Source of the DNA: JACNIZ01 sp964344765
Lineage (GTDB): Bacteria; Planctomycetota; UBA1135
Length of the DNA: 46,494 nt
Reading direction: 5' to 3'
Assembly: GCA_964344765.1 (NCBI GenBank)
Contig: CAYFOM010000038.1
Coordinates: 1 to 46,494, forward strand
The translations under genes and the position numbers were made by a program. The notes under the pieces were generated by a model. The model had not been told where the DNA came from. It saw only the letters and a list, made by a program, of their open reading frames with translations, and ran no database searches. This document shows, piece by piece, positions 32,761 through 41,269 of this stretch. Positions within the stretch are counted from its first letter, which is position 1. The number at the start of each line of letters is the position of its first letter.

Positions 32761-35299
32761 CCTCGCGATAACGCTGCAGTCGAGCGCTGGGGATGCGGGG
32801 ATCCCGCCGCTGCCAAACTCAGTCGGCTTGGGCGGTCCCATCGTCGGCGTCCATGAGCAAACTTTAATCGTCGGCGGCGGTGCCAACTTCCCAACTCCTT
32901 TGTTGGAAGGAGGCGAAAAGGTTTGGCATGCGCAAATGTGGGCAATGCGGCCCGAAGGCAATCAATGGCGCGAAGTGCAGCCGCTACCGCAGCCATTGGC
33001 TTATGCAGCCTGTGCATCGAGCGCGCATGGGATTGCCGTCGTGGGTGGCAGCGACGCCGATCGGGTTTACGCCGACGCGTTTTTGATTCGTTGGGATGCC
33101 AGCAAGCAAGACCTCAGCTATCAGCAGCTCCCATCACTCCCGCAAGCAAGCGCCTTTGGTTCGGCGCAAATCATCGGCGATGTTTGTTATGTGCTCGCCG
33201 GTAAGTCCGCCAAAGACGACGCCTCGCAAAGCGGCGCTTTTTGGTCGTTAAACCTCGCCAATCCATCCGCAGGTTGGAATAAGCTGGCGGCCTACCCCGG
33301 GCAACCGCAGTTCAAAATGGCGACTGCGGTGCAACAGGATCGCAACGGCGATTCATGTTTATTCATGTTCAGTGGATCGAATGCAGACTATCGCGCGATT
33401 CAAGATGCCTACTGCTACAGCCCGACCACTAATAAGTGGCAACTCCTATCCACACCGCCGCAAGCCCTGAACGCGGCCACGGCAATCGGTTCGAGCGACG
33501 GCCGCATCTATGTTTATTCCGGCTCCACCGATGCCGATCTATTCGCCGACGGCAAGATGTTGCCGTTGAATCAACGTCCGGACTTTACGACCCGCATACA
33601 CGTTTATGACCCACGCAGCGACGAATGGTCTGTGGCTGGTGATTTACAAACCGGAGTCGTGACGACCACGGCGGTTCATTGGCGTGACTCCGTCATCATC
33701 CCGTCCGGCGAAACGCGGCCGGGCATTCGAACGGCGGCGGTGCAGGTGCACACGCCGGAGGTGCAAGCGCCTCCTTTGAATACTGGCAACGTTGCGACTG
33801 CTGGAGCGAGTTATTTCGGTGCGCTGGATAAGGTCGTGCTTTTTCTTTATCTCGCGGTGATGATCGCCGTCGGCGTTTACTTTTCGAAAAAGGGAAAGAC
33901 CACCGAAGACTTTTTCCTCGCCGGGCGAAAAATTCCGTGGTGGGCGGCAGGGATTTCGATTTTCGGCACGCAGCTTTCGGCGATCACTTTCATGGCGATT
34001 CCGGCAACCGCATACGGCAGTGACTGGCGACGCTTCGTCGGTTCGCTGATGATGATGCCGGTCTTTCTACTCGTCATCTACGCCTTCCTGCCGCTGTTCC
34101 GCCGTCTCAATATCACGACGGCATACGAATACCTCGAACAACGATTTTCCCTTTCCATCCGTTTGTTTTCCGCTGCGTTATTCATCCTCTTCCAAATCGG
34201 CCGCATGGGAATTGTGCTGCTGCTACCGGCCATCGCACTATCGGCGGTCACCGGCATGACGACGCAATCCTGCATCCTGATGATGGGGGTGCTGGCCACT
34301 GCATACACCGTGCTCGGCGGTATCTCGGCAGTGATTTGGACCGACGTGTTGCAGGTCATCGTGCTGATTGGTGGTGCAATCGGTTGCTTGATCCTCGCCG
34401 TCAACGGTGCCGGCGGTTGGGAATCGACTTGGAACATCGCAATGCAGGACAACAAACTGCACATGTTCGATTGGAGTTGGGACCCAACTCAAATGGTCGG
34501 CTGGGTGTTAATCATTGGCTTTTTCTTCACCAATCTTGTTCCCTATACAACCGACCAAACTGTTATCCAACGCTACCTAACGACGCCGGACGAAAAGCAA
34601 GCCGCGCGCAGCATGTGGTTGAATATGGCGATCACTTTGCCGACCGGCGTTTTGTTTTTTGGCTTGGGAACTGCTCTATATGCGTACTACCAAACACACG
34701 CCGGACAAATGGCAAACTTGCCTGCTAAAGAAGATCAATTGGTGCCTTGGTTCGTCGTCAACACGTTGCCGGACGGTTTATCGGGCTTAGTCATCGCCGG
34801 AATTTTTGCCGCAGCGATGAGTTCTTTGGATAGTTCAATCAACAGCATCACCACTTCATTGGTGAACGATTTTGTGGTGCGACTGCGACCAAATGAAACT
34901 CCACGAAATCTTCAAGCGCCAACCGATGATCTCAAGCTTGCGCGTAAGCTGACTTTTGTTCTTGGTTTCATCGGCACAATCACAGCTTTATTACTGGCCA
35001 AGTACGAAATCCAATATCTGTTCGACTTCTTCCAAAAACTCATCGGCTTGTTCGGCGGCGCGTTGTCCGGAGTGTTCATTCTTGCGGTCTTTTTTCCCCG
35101 CTGTAAAGCCGGTGGGGCGATGGTTGGTCTACTACTTGGGTCGTCGTTAACCATTTGGGCAGCATTTTTTACGTCAATTCACTTTCTGTTGTACGCAGTT
35201 ATTGGTAGTCTGACTTGCGTCGCAGTTGGAATGCTTTCGAGCCTCCTCCATCCAACGCAAACCGACTCCATGCCCCCAAATGGAATCCAATCCGATTAG
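32741..35299 (+). CDS. Kelch-type sialic acid mutarotase fused to SSS-family sodium/solute symporter
   Basis: An 852-residue two-domain protein. GTG 32741 (within the lyase gene, AAAGAGG seven bases upstream) begins a signal peptide (VLNLLLSLAITLQSS). Residues about 25-355 are a Kelch six-bladed propeller of the cyclically permuted NanM/YjhT mutarotase type: TLIVGGGANFP, GIAVVGGSD, DVCYVLAGKS, MFSGSNADYR, RIYVYSGSTD and VIIPSGE. From about 362 follows a sodium:solute symporter with about 13 membrane helices (LFLYLAVMIAVGVYFSKKGK, DFFLAGRKIPWWAAGISIFGTQLSAITF, NLVPYTTDQTVIQRYL, GIFAAAMSSLDSSINSI). The propeller would sit outside the membrane and equilibrate Neu5Ac anomers for the transporter. 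Fusions of these two families are known in some bacteria. The next gene starts 13 bases after the stop. Confidence 0.92.
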   Translation: MLNLLLSLAITLQSSAGDAGIPPLPNSVGLGGPIVGVHEQTLIVGGGANFPTPLLEGGEKVWHAQMWAMRPEGNQWREVQPLPQPLAYAACASSAHGIAVVGGSDADRVYADAFLIRWDASKQDLSYQQLPSLPQASAFGSAQIIGDVCYVLAGKSAKDDASQSGAFWSLNLANPSAGWNKLAAYPGQPQFKMATAVQQDRNGDSCLFMFSGSNADYRAIQDAYCYSPTTNKWQLLSTPPQALNAATAIGSSDGRIYVYSGSTDADLFADGKMLPLNQRPDFTTRIHVYDPRSDEWSVAGDLQTGVVTTTAVHWRDSVIIPSGETRPGIRTAAVQVHTPEVQAPPLNTGNVATAGASYFGALDKVVLFLYLAVMIAVGVYFSKKGKTTEDFFLAGRKIPWWAAGISIFGTQLSAITFMAIPATAYGSDWRRFVGSLMMMPVFLLVIYAFLPLFRRLNITTAYEYLEQRFSLSIRLFSAALFILFQIGRMGIVLLLPAIALSAVTGMTTQSCILMMGVLATAYTVLGGISAVIWTDVLQVIVLIGGAIGCLILAVNGAGGWESTWNIAMQDNKLHMFDWSWDPTQMVGWVLIIGFFFTNLVPYTTDQTVIQRYLTTPDEKQAARSMWLNMAITLPTGVLFFGLGTALYAYYQTHAGQMANLPAKEDQLVPWFVVNTLPDGLSGLVIAGIFAAAMSSLDSSINSITTSLVNDFVVRLRPNETPRNLQAPTDDLKLARKLTFVLGFIGTITALLLAKYEIQYLFDFFQKLIGLFGGALSGVFILAVFFPRCKAGGAMVGLLLGSSLTIWAAFFTSIHFLLYAVIGSLTCVAVGMLSSLLHPTQTDSMPPNGIQSD

Positions 35300-35312
35300 C
35301 CAAGGATCTGTC

Positions 35313-36494
35313 GTGGAAACGATTGATCATCCCAAGCTTCGCAATGCATTTAAAGATGCGTTGTTGCAAGACACGCTGCCGTTTTGGTTACAGCATGGCA
35401 TCGACCGCGAACATGGCGGTTTGATGACCTCGCTGAATCGCAGCGGCGTGGTGGTTGATACCGATAAAGCGGTATGGCCTCAAGGTCGTTTTGCTTGGTT
35501 GTTAGCAACGCTATACAACACCGTTGAAGCGCGCCAAGAATGGATCGACGCGGCGTTGTCGTGTTTGCTGTTCATGGAGAAGCATGCTTTCAGCGACACC
35601 GGCAAGATGTACTTCATGCTGACTCGCGACGGCAAGCCGTTGCGTATGCGCCGTTACTATTATTCCGAAGCCTTTGCGTCGATGGCATACGCCGCTTGCG
35701 CCAAAGCAACCGGCAATGAAGATTACGCCAGGCGCGCGGTGCAGTTGTTCGAGCAGTTTGCCGTCGGCAACTTCACCCCGGGCACGATGGAGCCCAAGTT
35801 TGTCGACGGCACCCGTCCGAGCAAAGCGATGGGCCCGTGGATGATCGGCATGAATGTTGCGCAGGTCCTGCGCGAAAACGTCGGCTACGCCAAGGCCGAG
35901 CTGTGGATCGATCGCTGCATTCAATCCATCGAAGTGGACTTCTGCAAACCTGAACTCGGCGCGTTGATGGAATGCGTCGGCGAAGACGGTTCGGTGTTGG
36001 ATCACTTTGATGGCCGCATTTTGAACCCCGGGCACGCTTTTGAAGCGGCGTGGTTCATTTTGTACGAAGCGCGGGTGCGCGGTAGTGCGCGCTTGCTCGA
36101 ACTGGGCACGCAAATCGTCGATTGGACGTGGAAGCGCGGCTGGGACGAAGAGCACGGTGGTATTTATTACTTCCGCGACGTCTACGACAAGCCGGTCAGC
36201 GAATACTGGCACGACATGAAGTTCTGGTGGCCGCACAACGAAGCCATTTTGGCGACGTTACTGGCATATCTGCTCGGTAACGAACCCCGTCACGCCGCCC
36301 AGTTCCACCAGGTCAATGATTGGGCGCACAAGCACTTCGCCGACCCCGCACATGGCGAATGGTTCGGATACTTGCACCGCGACGGCAGCCGCTCCAGCGA
36401 CCTTAAAGGGAATCACTGGAAGGGTCCGTTCCATCTGCCTCGGATGCAGTATTACTGCTGGCAGTTTTTGGCGGACGCAGCCAAGCGTTCCTAA
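35313..36494 (+). CDS. N-acylglucosamine 2-epimerase (AGE/RnBP family)
   Basis: A 393-residue (alpha/alpha)6-barrel epimerase, the usual length. It probably converts the ManNAc made by the lyase to GlcNAc, as the AGE enzyme does in the Bacteroides fragilis nan pathway. Motifs: LPFWLQHGIDREHGGLMTSL near the N-terminus, DKAVWPQGRFAWLLATLY, RRYYYSEAFASMAYA, NPGHAFEAAWF with His241, and WWPHNEAILA with His308, the two catalytic histidines of the family. GTG 35313 has AAGGA six bases upstream and gives the right N-terminus; ATG 35280, inside the symporter gene, is the alternative. It is the last gene of the operon. No ManNAc kinase is present, which fits the epimerase-first route. Confidence 0.92.
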   Translation: METIDHPKLRNAFKDALLQDTLPFWLQHGIDREHGGLMTSLNRSGVVVDTDKAVWPQGRFAWLLATLYNTVEARQEWIDAALSCLLFMEKHAFSDTGKMYFMLTRDGKPLRMRRYYYSEAFASMAYAACAKATGNEDYARRAVQLFEQFAVGNFTPGTMEPKFVDGTRPSKAMGPWMIGMNVAQVLRENVGYAKAELWIDRCIQSIEVDFCKPELGALMECVGEDGSVLDHFDGRILNPGHAFEAAWFILYEARVRGSARLLELGTQIVDWTWKRGWDEEHGGIYYFRDVYDKPVSEYWHDMKFWWPHNEAILATLLAYLLGNEPRHAAQFHQVNDWAHKHFADPAHGEWFGYLHRDGSRSSDLKGNHWKGPFHLPRMQYYCWQFLADAAKRS

Positions 36495-36527
36495 AAAAAC
36501 GCCCCTTCCCAGCCACGGGAAGGGGCG
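36493..36527 (-). terminator. rho-independent terminator of the blaI-M56 operon
   Basis: An 11-bp perfect stem (CGCCCCTTCCC at 36500-36510 with 36517-36527, loop AGCCAC). On the minus strand it is followed by seven T (36499 down to 36493). It lies 25 bases past the M56 gene stop and abuts the stop of the convergent epimerase gene, whose transcript it could also end (no T-tract on that side). Confidence 0.85.
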
Positions 36528-36552
36528 CGCCGAGGTTGTCGGCTAATGTTCG

Positions 36553-38964
36553 TCACTGAGTGGCACGGCGTGCCGCTTGTAGGAAGGTTTGGATGGAATC
36601 GTGGGTCGTGGTGAGTTGGCGCACGATGATGCGGTCGTCCCAATAAACCAACCGCGCACCTTCCATCTCGTCCCAAGTTTCGGGCGCGACCATGGTGTAG
36701 AGCAGGTCTTCGAGCTCGTCCATCTTGTTGTAAGTCATGTCGGCGATGTACGACTCGAGCTCTTCGCGCAACACCACTTCGTCGACCTCTTCCATTTCGC
36801 CACGGATCTCGGCTTCGGCCCGGCGAATCCATTCTTCACTGGGGTGGATCAAATCACCGATCGGGTAGCTGCGCACCTCCATCGGCAGAGTGTGGCCGAA
36901 CAGCACCGCGTTATCCCAGATTTGGTAATTCAGGTCCATCCGCCTGCTGATCGTGTCCAGGACTTCTTGCAAAGTTGCGCCTACGACTTGAATTCCGAAC
37001 TCATCTCCCCACTCATCCGGGTGCAGCAAGATGGTCGTGCCGGTTTGCTCGGACAGGATTTGGAAGAACTCATGCGCTTCGAAGTCTTCTTCTTTGATGT
37101 GAATCGGCTGCTTCAACGCCGCTTTCATGTGATCGGAAATGGGCAAGCCTTTGCTCGATTCCCCAGCTAATAACAAGTTCAATGTATCCTCGATGTTGCC
37201 GTGGATCTCATCGTTTTGCTTGATTAACAACTGGCCGTCCCAATAACGCGCATCGGTGCCGTCGCGCCAAACTTCGATCATCGGCTTCATGCCGTACGGG
37301 ATGCCGAAGATGCTGTCGAACAACATGCTCATCACCATGTCGGCGCGTTCGTGATCGCCTTGGGCGAGCGGGCGGATATCGTAGAAGCGCAACTCCAATG
37401 GACTACCGGGATCGTCGCTATCGTTGAGTTTGATGCCTTCCGGAGTCAGGTACCAGTTGTAGGGCAACGACCAGCAGATCAAGTCCAGCGCGGTGCGCAG
37501 CGACATTGGGTTGGTTGGAACAAAGAGGTCGTAACTGGTATCGATCGGCGCATCTTCGAAGTAAAGGTCGACGTCATAACGATCGCGCATTTGCTCAACC
37601 CATTCGTCGATCATCATTTCTTGGCCGCTCCAGTCAACCTCGGTTTCCAACTGCGTCTGCAACGCCGGACGCCATTCCGGTTCCGGAGCTTGGCGGGTCA
37701 CGCGAATGCTTTGTTGCTCCAGTAGCGCGTCGACGGATTCCGTCGGCTCGCTGTTTTGCGGTTCTTCACTGACGCTCGCTTGCGTCAAGCCGACCCAGCC
37801 CAGCAGCGCAAAAACGGTTGCGCCGAGCAGCAGGTGCGGCTTTTTAAAGCTTTGATTTTTCATGATCATCGTGATTCGTTTACGGGTGGTTTTTTGGTCG
37901 GAGACCATGGCAGACAGTGAAGAACGAGGCTGCGGCGACGTGACCCGCGGCACCATTTTCAAAATGGTGGCGGCATAGCGGGTCGGTTCGACGCCGGGGC
38001 GCGCGGCGATGGCTTCGCAATCGCGCACCACTTCGCGCTCGGCACGCAACCGAGCGAAGGCGATGTGGACCAGTGGATTGAACCAATGCACCGCGGCGAG
38101 CAGTGCCATCAGCCAATTGGTCCAAGCATCTTTGTGTTTAAGGTGGGCGAGTTCGTGCAGGATGACCAGCTCGCGTTCGTCGGCATCCAAGTCGCGCCAA
38201 CCGCCGATGGGCAGCAGAATTTTGGGCCGTAGCAATCCATATGCGGCCGGCGAACTGACCAAATCGGTTTCGATGACGTCAACGGTTTGGTCGATGCCGC
38301 ACAGCGCACGGCATTGCTCGACCATTTGTTGCGCATCGATGGGTGCAGGCTTGCCTTGACTGCGCAGGCGGCGACGCAAGTTCCATTCGCTGCCGATGGC
38401 GCGCAGCAACATGGCGACGGCGCCAATCAGCCAGATTGCAAACAGCCAGTTGTTTGTGCTGCCGTCAGCGGACTCATTCATGGACGCCGCGGCGATGGGA
38501 GTGGAGTCGGCCTTACGTCGTTTGGGACGTGGACGCTCTTCTTCCATGACCGCTGTGGATTCTTCCGCAACCGCAGGAATCGGGTCGGGCATGCCTTCAA
38601 GCTTCGGTTGCCCATCACCGTTTTCTTCTTCATCCAAGTTCGACGTAAAGCGAATTTTGGCTTCGCTGGCTGGCGGTGCCATCAGCGCGGCAATTCCCCC
38701 TGAAGCCGCGACTTCGTCTGAGCTGGAAAGCGTCACCTCTACCGATTCCGCTGGGCTTTCCTTTTGATCCCAAGTCCACCAATCCGGTCGCTCCATCGCC
38801 AGTGGATCGCTCAGCGGCGTCCACAACAACAATCGAATAACAACCAGAAACCACAGCGTGTAGCGCGCCTTCGGCGGTAGCCATTTGCTGAGCATTTGGT
38901 TGGTCAGCAGCACCAACGCCGCCAACGCCCCGGCCTGAAAACTGATTTGCAGCAGATCGCTCAT
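36553..38964 (-). CDS. M56 (BlaR1/MecR1-like) antirepressor peptidase with C-terminal secretin-type (STN) domains
   Basis: An 803-residue membrane protein. N-terminal membrane helices (ISFQAGALAALVLLTNQ, YTLWFLVVIRLLLW) and a Pro/Glu-rich linker precede the M56 gluzincin domain: His270-Glu-Leu-Ala-His274 (HELAHLKHKDAW), then FNPLVHIAFARLRAEREVVRDCEA with the third ligand Glu. A further helix (LLLGATVFALLGWVGL) leads to an exported tail of about 400 residues. The tail has at least two secretin/TonB short N-terminal-like domains (FFQILSEQTGTTILLHPDE with GATLQEVLDTISRRMDLNYQIWD, and an earlier one around MIDEWVEQMRDRYDVDLYF). It lacks the penicillin-binding domain of BlaR1, so the signal is not necessarily a beta-lactam. 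It overlaps blaI by 4 bases and probably cleaves BlaI on sensing an external cue. Confidence 0.88.
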   Translation of the reverse strand: MSDLLQISFQAGALAALVLLTNQMLSKWLPPKARYTLWFLVVIRLLLWTPLSDPLAMERPDWWTWDQKESPAESVEVTLSSSDEVAASGGIAALMAPPASEAKIRFTSNLDEEENGDGQPKLEGMPDPIPAVAEESTAVMEEERPRPKRRKADSTPIAAASMNESADGSTNNWLFAIWLIGAVAMLLRAIGSEWNLRRRLRSQGKPAPIDAQQMVEQCRALCGIDQTVDVIETDLVSSPAAYGLLRPKILLPIGGWRDLDADERELVILHELAHLKHKDAWTNWLMALLAAVHWFNPLVHIAFARLRAEREVVRDCEAIAARPGVEPTRYAATILKMVPRVTSPQPRSSLSAMVSDQKTTRKRITMIMKNQSFKKPHLLLGATVFALLGWVGLTQASVSEEPQNSEPTESVDALLEQQSIRVTRQAPEPEWRPALQTQLETEVDWSGQEMMIDEWVEQMRDRYDVDLYFEDAPIDTSYDLFVPTNPMSLRTALDLICWSLPYNWYLTPEGIKLNDSDDPGSPLELRFYDIRPLAQGDHERADMVMSMLFDSIFGIPYGMKPMIEVWRDGTDARYWDGQLLIKQNDEIHGNIEDTLNLLLAGESSKGLPISDHMKAALKQPIHIKEEDFEAHEFFQILSEQTGTTILLHPDEWGDEFGIQVVGATLQEVLDTISRRMDLNYQIWDNAVLFGHTLPMEVRSYPIGDLIHPSEEWIRRAEAEIRGEMEEVDEVVLREELESYIADMTYNKMDELEDLLYTMVAPETWDEMEGARLVYWDDRIIVRQLTTTHDSIQTFLQAARRATQ

Positions 38965-39353
38965 TCCACTTCCCCCTGCGACTGCTTCTTGCGCTGGAGC
39001 AGCTGCTGCAACTCTTCAATTTCAGCGTCGGTCAGCGGCGCTTCTTCCACGAACCAACTCAACATCGGGCTGGACTTGCCGCCGAAAACGCGATCGGCAA
39101 AGCTCTTCGCCTCGTCACGCACGCACGCCTCGCGGGCGACGGCGGGGGAGTACAAATAGCGCTTCCCCTCGCGCTCAAATTTCAGTGCCCCTTTTTTGAC
39201 CAGCCGTGACAGCAACGTTTTCACCGTCGCCTCCGACCAATCCTGCTCCGGCGCAAGCCGACGCGCGACCTCCCCGGCCGACACCGGGTTTTCGCACCAC
39301 ACCAATTCCATGACTTGCCATTCGGCCGAGCTGATTCGGGGGGATTTGCTCAT
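38961..39353 (-). CDS. BlaI/MecI/CopY family winged-helix repressor
   Basis: A 130-residue repressor. Residues about 5-75 are a winged helix with the family pattern SSAEWQVMELVW, SAGEVARRLAPEQDWSEATVKTLLSRLVKKGALKFEREGKRYLYSP. The C-terminal helices (APLTDAEIEELQQLLQRKK) mediate dimerisation and are the usual site of inactivation by the partner M56 protease. ATG 39353 is 14 bases from a strong dyad at 39368-39401 that is the likely self-operator. Its stop overlaps the M56 start (ATGA). Together they form a two-gene sensor-repressor unit of unknown regulon. Confidence 0.94.
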   Translation of the reverse strand: MSKSPRISSAEWQVMELVWCENPVSAGEVARRLAPEQDWSEATVKTLLSRLVKKGALKFEREGKRYLYSPAVAREACVRDEAKSFADRVFGGKSSPMLSWFVEEAPLTDAEIEELQQLLQRKKQSQGEVE

Positions 39354-39367
39354 GACCCGAGCTTATC

Positions 39368-39401
39368 GATTACGCCTGTAGTTGTAACTACAAATGTAAT
39401 C
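39368..39401 (-). promoter_or_regulatory. probable BlaI operator (two nested dyads)
   Basis: GATTAC (39368-39373) mirrors GTAATC (39396-39401) and TGTAGTT (39377-39383) mirrors AACTACA (39386-39392), with 3-base spacers on both sides. The TGTAGT/ACTACA core is the BlaI/MecI operator type (TACA/TGTA). It lies 14 bases upstream of the blaI start, so it presumably overlaps the blaI promoter. Confidence 0.8.
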
Positions 39402-39431
39402 GAAAATCCAAAAACCGCCGGTCCAGGCACG

Positions 39432-39462
39432 AAAAAAGGGGCTTAGGTCTAACCTAAGCCCC
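39432..39462 (-). terminator. rho-independent terminator of the AGCS symporter gene
   Basis: GGGGCTTAGGT (39438-39448) pairs with ACCTAAGCCCC (39452-39462) around a 3-base loop. On the minus strand six T follow (39437 to 39432). It lies 24 bases past the symporter stop and insulates it from the blaI promoter region. Confidence 0.88.
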
Positions 39463-39486
39463 CTTGGCAAGAACAATTACGTCGGT

Positions 39487-41145
39487 CTATTTGTAAACCG
39501 GGAACTCGTTGTTCTTGTACATCGACCAGTACTCGTTGAAGTGGCGCTTGACCTTTCCGGACAGCAGCACCACGCCGATGATGTTCGGCAGCACCATGCC
39601 GAAGATCAGCAAGTCGCCGAAGTTGAGGATGTTCTTCGCCGATGCGATCGCGCCGAGGTAAACGAAGATCACGAAGATCACGCGGTAGACCATCGACGAG
39701 CTGTCGCCGAACAGGTAAGCCCAGCAGCGTTCGCCGTAGTACGACCACGAAATCATCGTTGAGAAGGCGAACAAGATCACCGCGACGGCTAGCACGTAGG
39801 GGAAGAACGATAGCTCTTGTTCGAACGCGGCCGAGGTCAGCGCTGCACCTTCGTCGTTGACTACGAAGTGAGCGAACTGGGGGTCGTCGTAAACGCCGGT
39901 GATGACGATAACCAGCGCGGTCATGGTGCAGACAATGATGGTGTCGATCAACGGCTCCAGCGCGGCGACGATGCCTTCGCGCATCGGGTAGGGCACCTTG
40001 GCCGCCGAGTGGGCGATGGCTGCCGAACCTACACCTGCTTCGTTACTGAACGCGGCGCGTTTGAAGCCGGTAATCAGCACCCCGAGGAAGCCACCGAACA
40101 TGGCTTGCGGGCCAAATGCGCCGCTAATGATCGAGCCAAAGGCGCTCGGGATCGCGCCTACGTTTTTGAACAGGATGACCAAGCAGGCAATGACGTAAAA
40201 GCCGCACATCGTCGGCACGATCTTTTCTGCCACCGAAGCAATGCGCTTAATTCCGCCCAGGATCACCAGGCCGACGAGCACCGCCATGACGCCGCCGTAC
40301 AGCCAATCCTTGTCCGACATGAAGTTGAAGGTCGAGGCAACGACTTGATATGACTGATTGACCTGGAAAGTATTGCCGCCGCCGAAGCTGGCGCCGATGC
40401 AGATGACGGCAAACATTGCGGCCAGCACCTTGCCCAAGCCGCCCAAGCCCATTTCCTTCAGGCCGTTCGAGAGGTAGTACATCGCACCACCCATGACCCG
40501 ACCGTCCGGGCGAGTTTGGCGGTACATCTGACCGAGCGTACATTCGGTCATCTTCGACGCCATGCCGATGAAGCCTGCGAGGATCATCCAGAACGTCGCG
40601 CCCGGTCCGCCGGTGCCGACGGCAATGGCCACACCGCCAATATTGCCCAGGCCGACGGTCGCAGACAGCGCTGCGGTCAACGCTTGGAAGCTGCTGACCT
40701 CACCCGGTGCGTTCGGGTCGTCGTACTTGCCGGCGGTGACTTTGACCGCGTGGCCGAGTACGCGAATTTGCGGGAAACCCAGGCGGATGGTGAAGAAAAT
40801 CGCGCCGCAAACTAGGATCAGCACCGCCAGTGGAACGGTCGCCGGGGCAGAAACTGTGGTTTGGGTCGCCGCGTCCCAAGTGTCCATTTCCAACCCGAAG
40901 AGAGGTACCGGGTAGAAGAAGACAGCCTGCATCTTGCCGTTGACGATGGCGAAGTAGGCATCAATTCCGCCCTCTTCGGCCGGCACCGCGGGCGTTGCTT
41001 GCTCGGCGACCGGGGCATCCGCGCTGCCTTCCAAAACCGGTGCTGGGACTGCGTCCGTAGGTTCTTGTGCCAACAGTGGTTGCGTTAGCGCAACCAGAAT
41101 TAGAAAGGGCAAAAGCAGTGGGGCGAGGCGGGTGCGGGCGAGCAT
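39487..41145 (-). CDS. AGCS family sodium:alanine (amino acid) symporter
   Basis: A 552-residue sodium-coupled amino acid transporter. The AGCS signatures are present: SSFQALTAALSATVGLGNIGGVAIAVGTGGPGATFWM, the G-x-x-x-K-x-x-E-C element, KMTECTLGQMYR, and AAFSNEAGVGSAAIAHSAAK. Ten or more membrane helices follow. It carries an unusual N-terminal extension of about 110 residues: a signal-like helix (APLLLPFLILVALTQPLLAQ), then an Ala/Pro/Glu-rich external stretch before the first core helix (VPLAVLILVCGAIFFTIRL). ATG 41145 is in-frame and the only strong start. The substrate is probably Ala, Gly or a similar small amino acid. It has its own terminator. Confidence 0.93.
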   Translation of the reverse strand: MLARTRLAPLLLPFLILVALTQPLLAQEPTDAVPAPVLEGSADAPVAEQATPAVPAEEGGIDAYFAIVNGKMQAVFFYPVPLFGLEMDTWDAATQTTVSAPATVPLAVLILVCGAIFFTIRLGFPQIRVLGHAVKVTAGKYDDPNAPGEVSSFQALTAALSATVGLGNIGGVAIAVGTGGPGATFWMILAGFIGMASKMTECTLGQMYRQTRPDGRVMGGAMYYLSNGLKEMGLGGLGKVLAAMFAVICIGASFGGGNTFQVNQSYQVVASTFNFMSDKDWLYGGVMAVLVGLVILGGIKRIASVAEKIVPTMCGFYVIACLVILFKNVGAIPSAFGSIISGAFGPQAMFGGFLGVLITGFKRAAFSNEAGVGSAAIAHSAAKVPYPMREGIVAALEPLIDTIIVCTMTALVIVITGVYDDPQFAHFVVNDEGAALTSAAFEQELSFFPYVLAVAVILFAFSTMISWSYYGERCWAYLFGDSSSMVYRVIFVIFVYLGAIASAKNILNFGDLLIFGMVLPNIIGVVLLSGKVKRHFNEYWSMYKNNEFPVYK

Positions 41146-41269
41146 TCTTGGGCAGGGGGGCCAGTCTAAGGTCCGTTGAGGCTAGCATACGGGAGCCGGG
41201 TTAGGCGCTATGGAATCTAGAGGCTTGCTGTAACGTCTTATTTTGAAACACTTCCCATCGAGGGGTAAA

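Noticed and set aside
36553..39353. Beta-lactam resistance locus
   Set aside because: The BlaI/M56 pair has no beta-lactamase or penicillin-binding sensor domain beside it.
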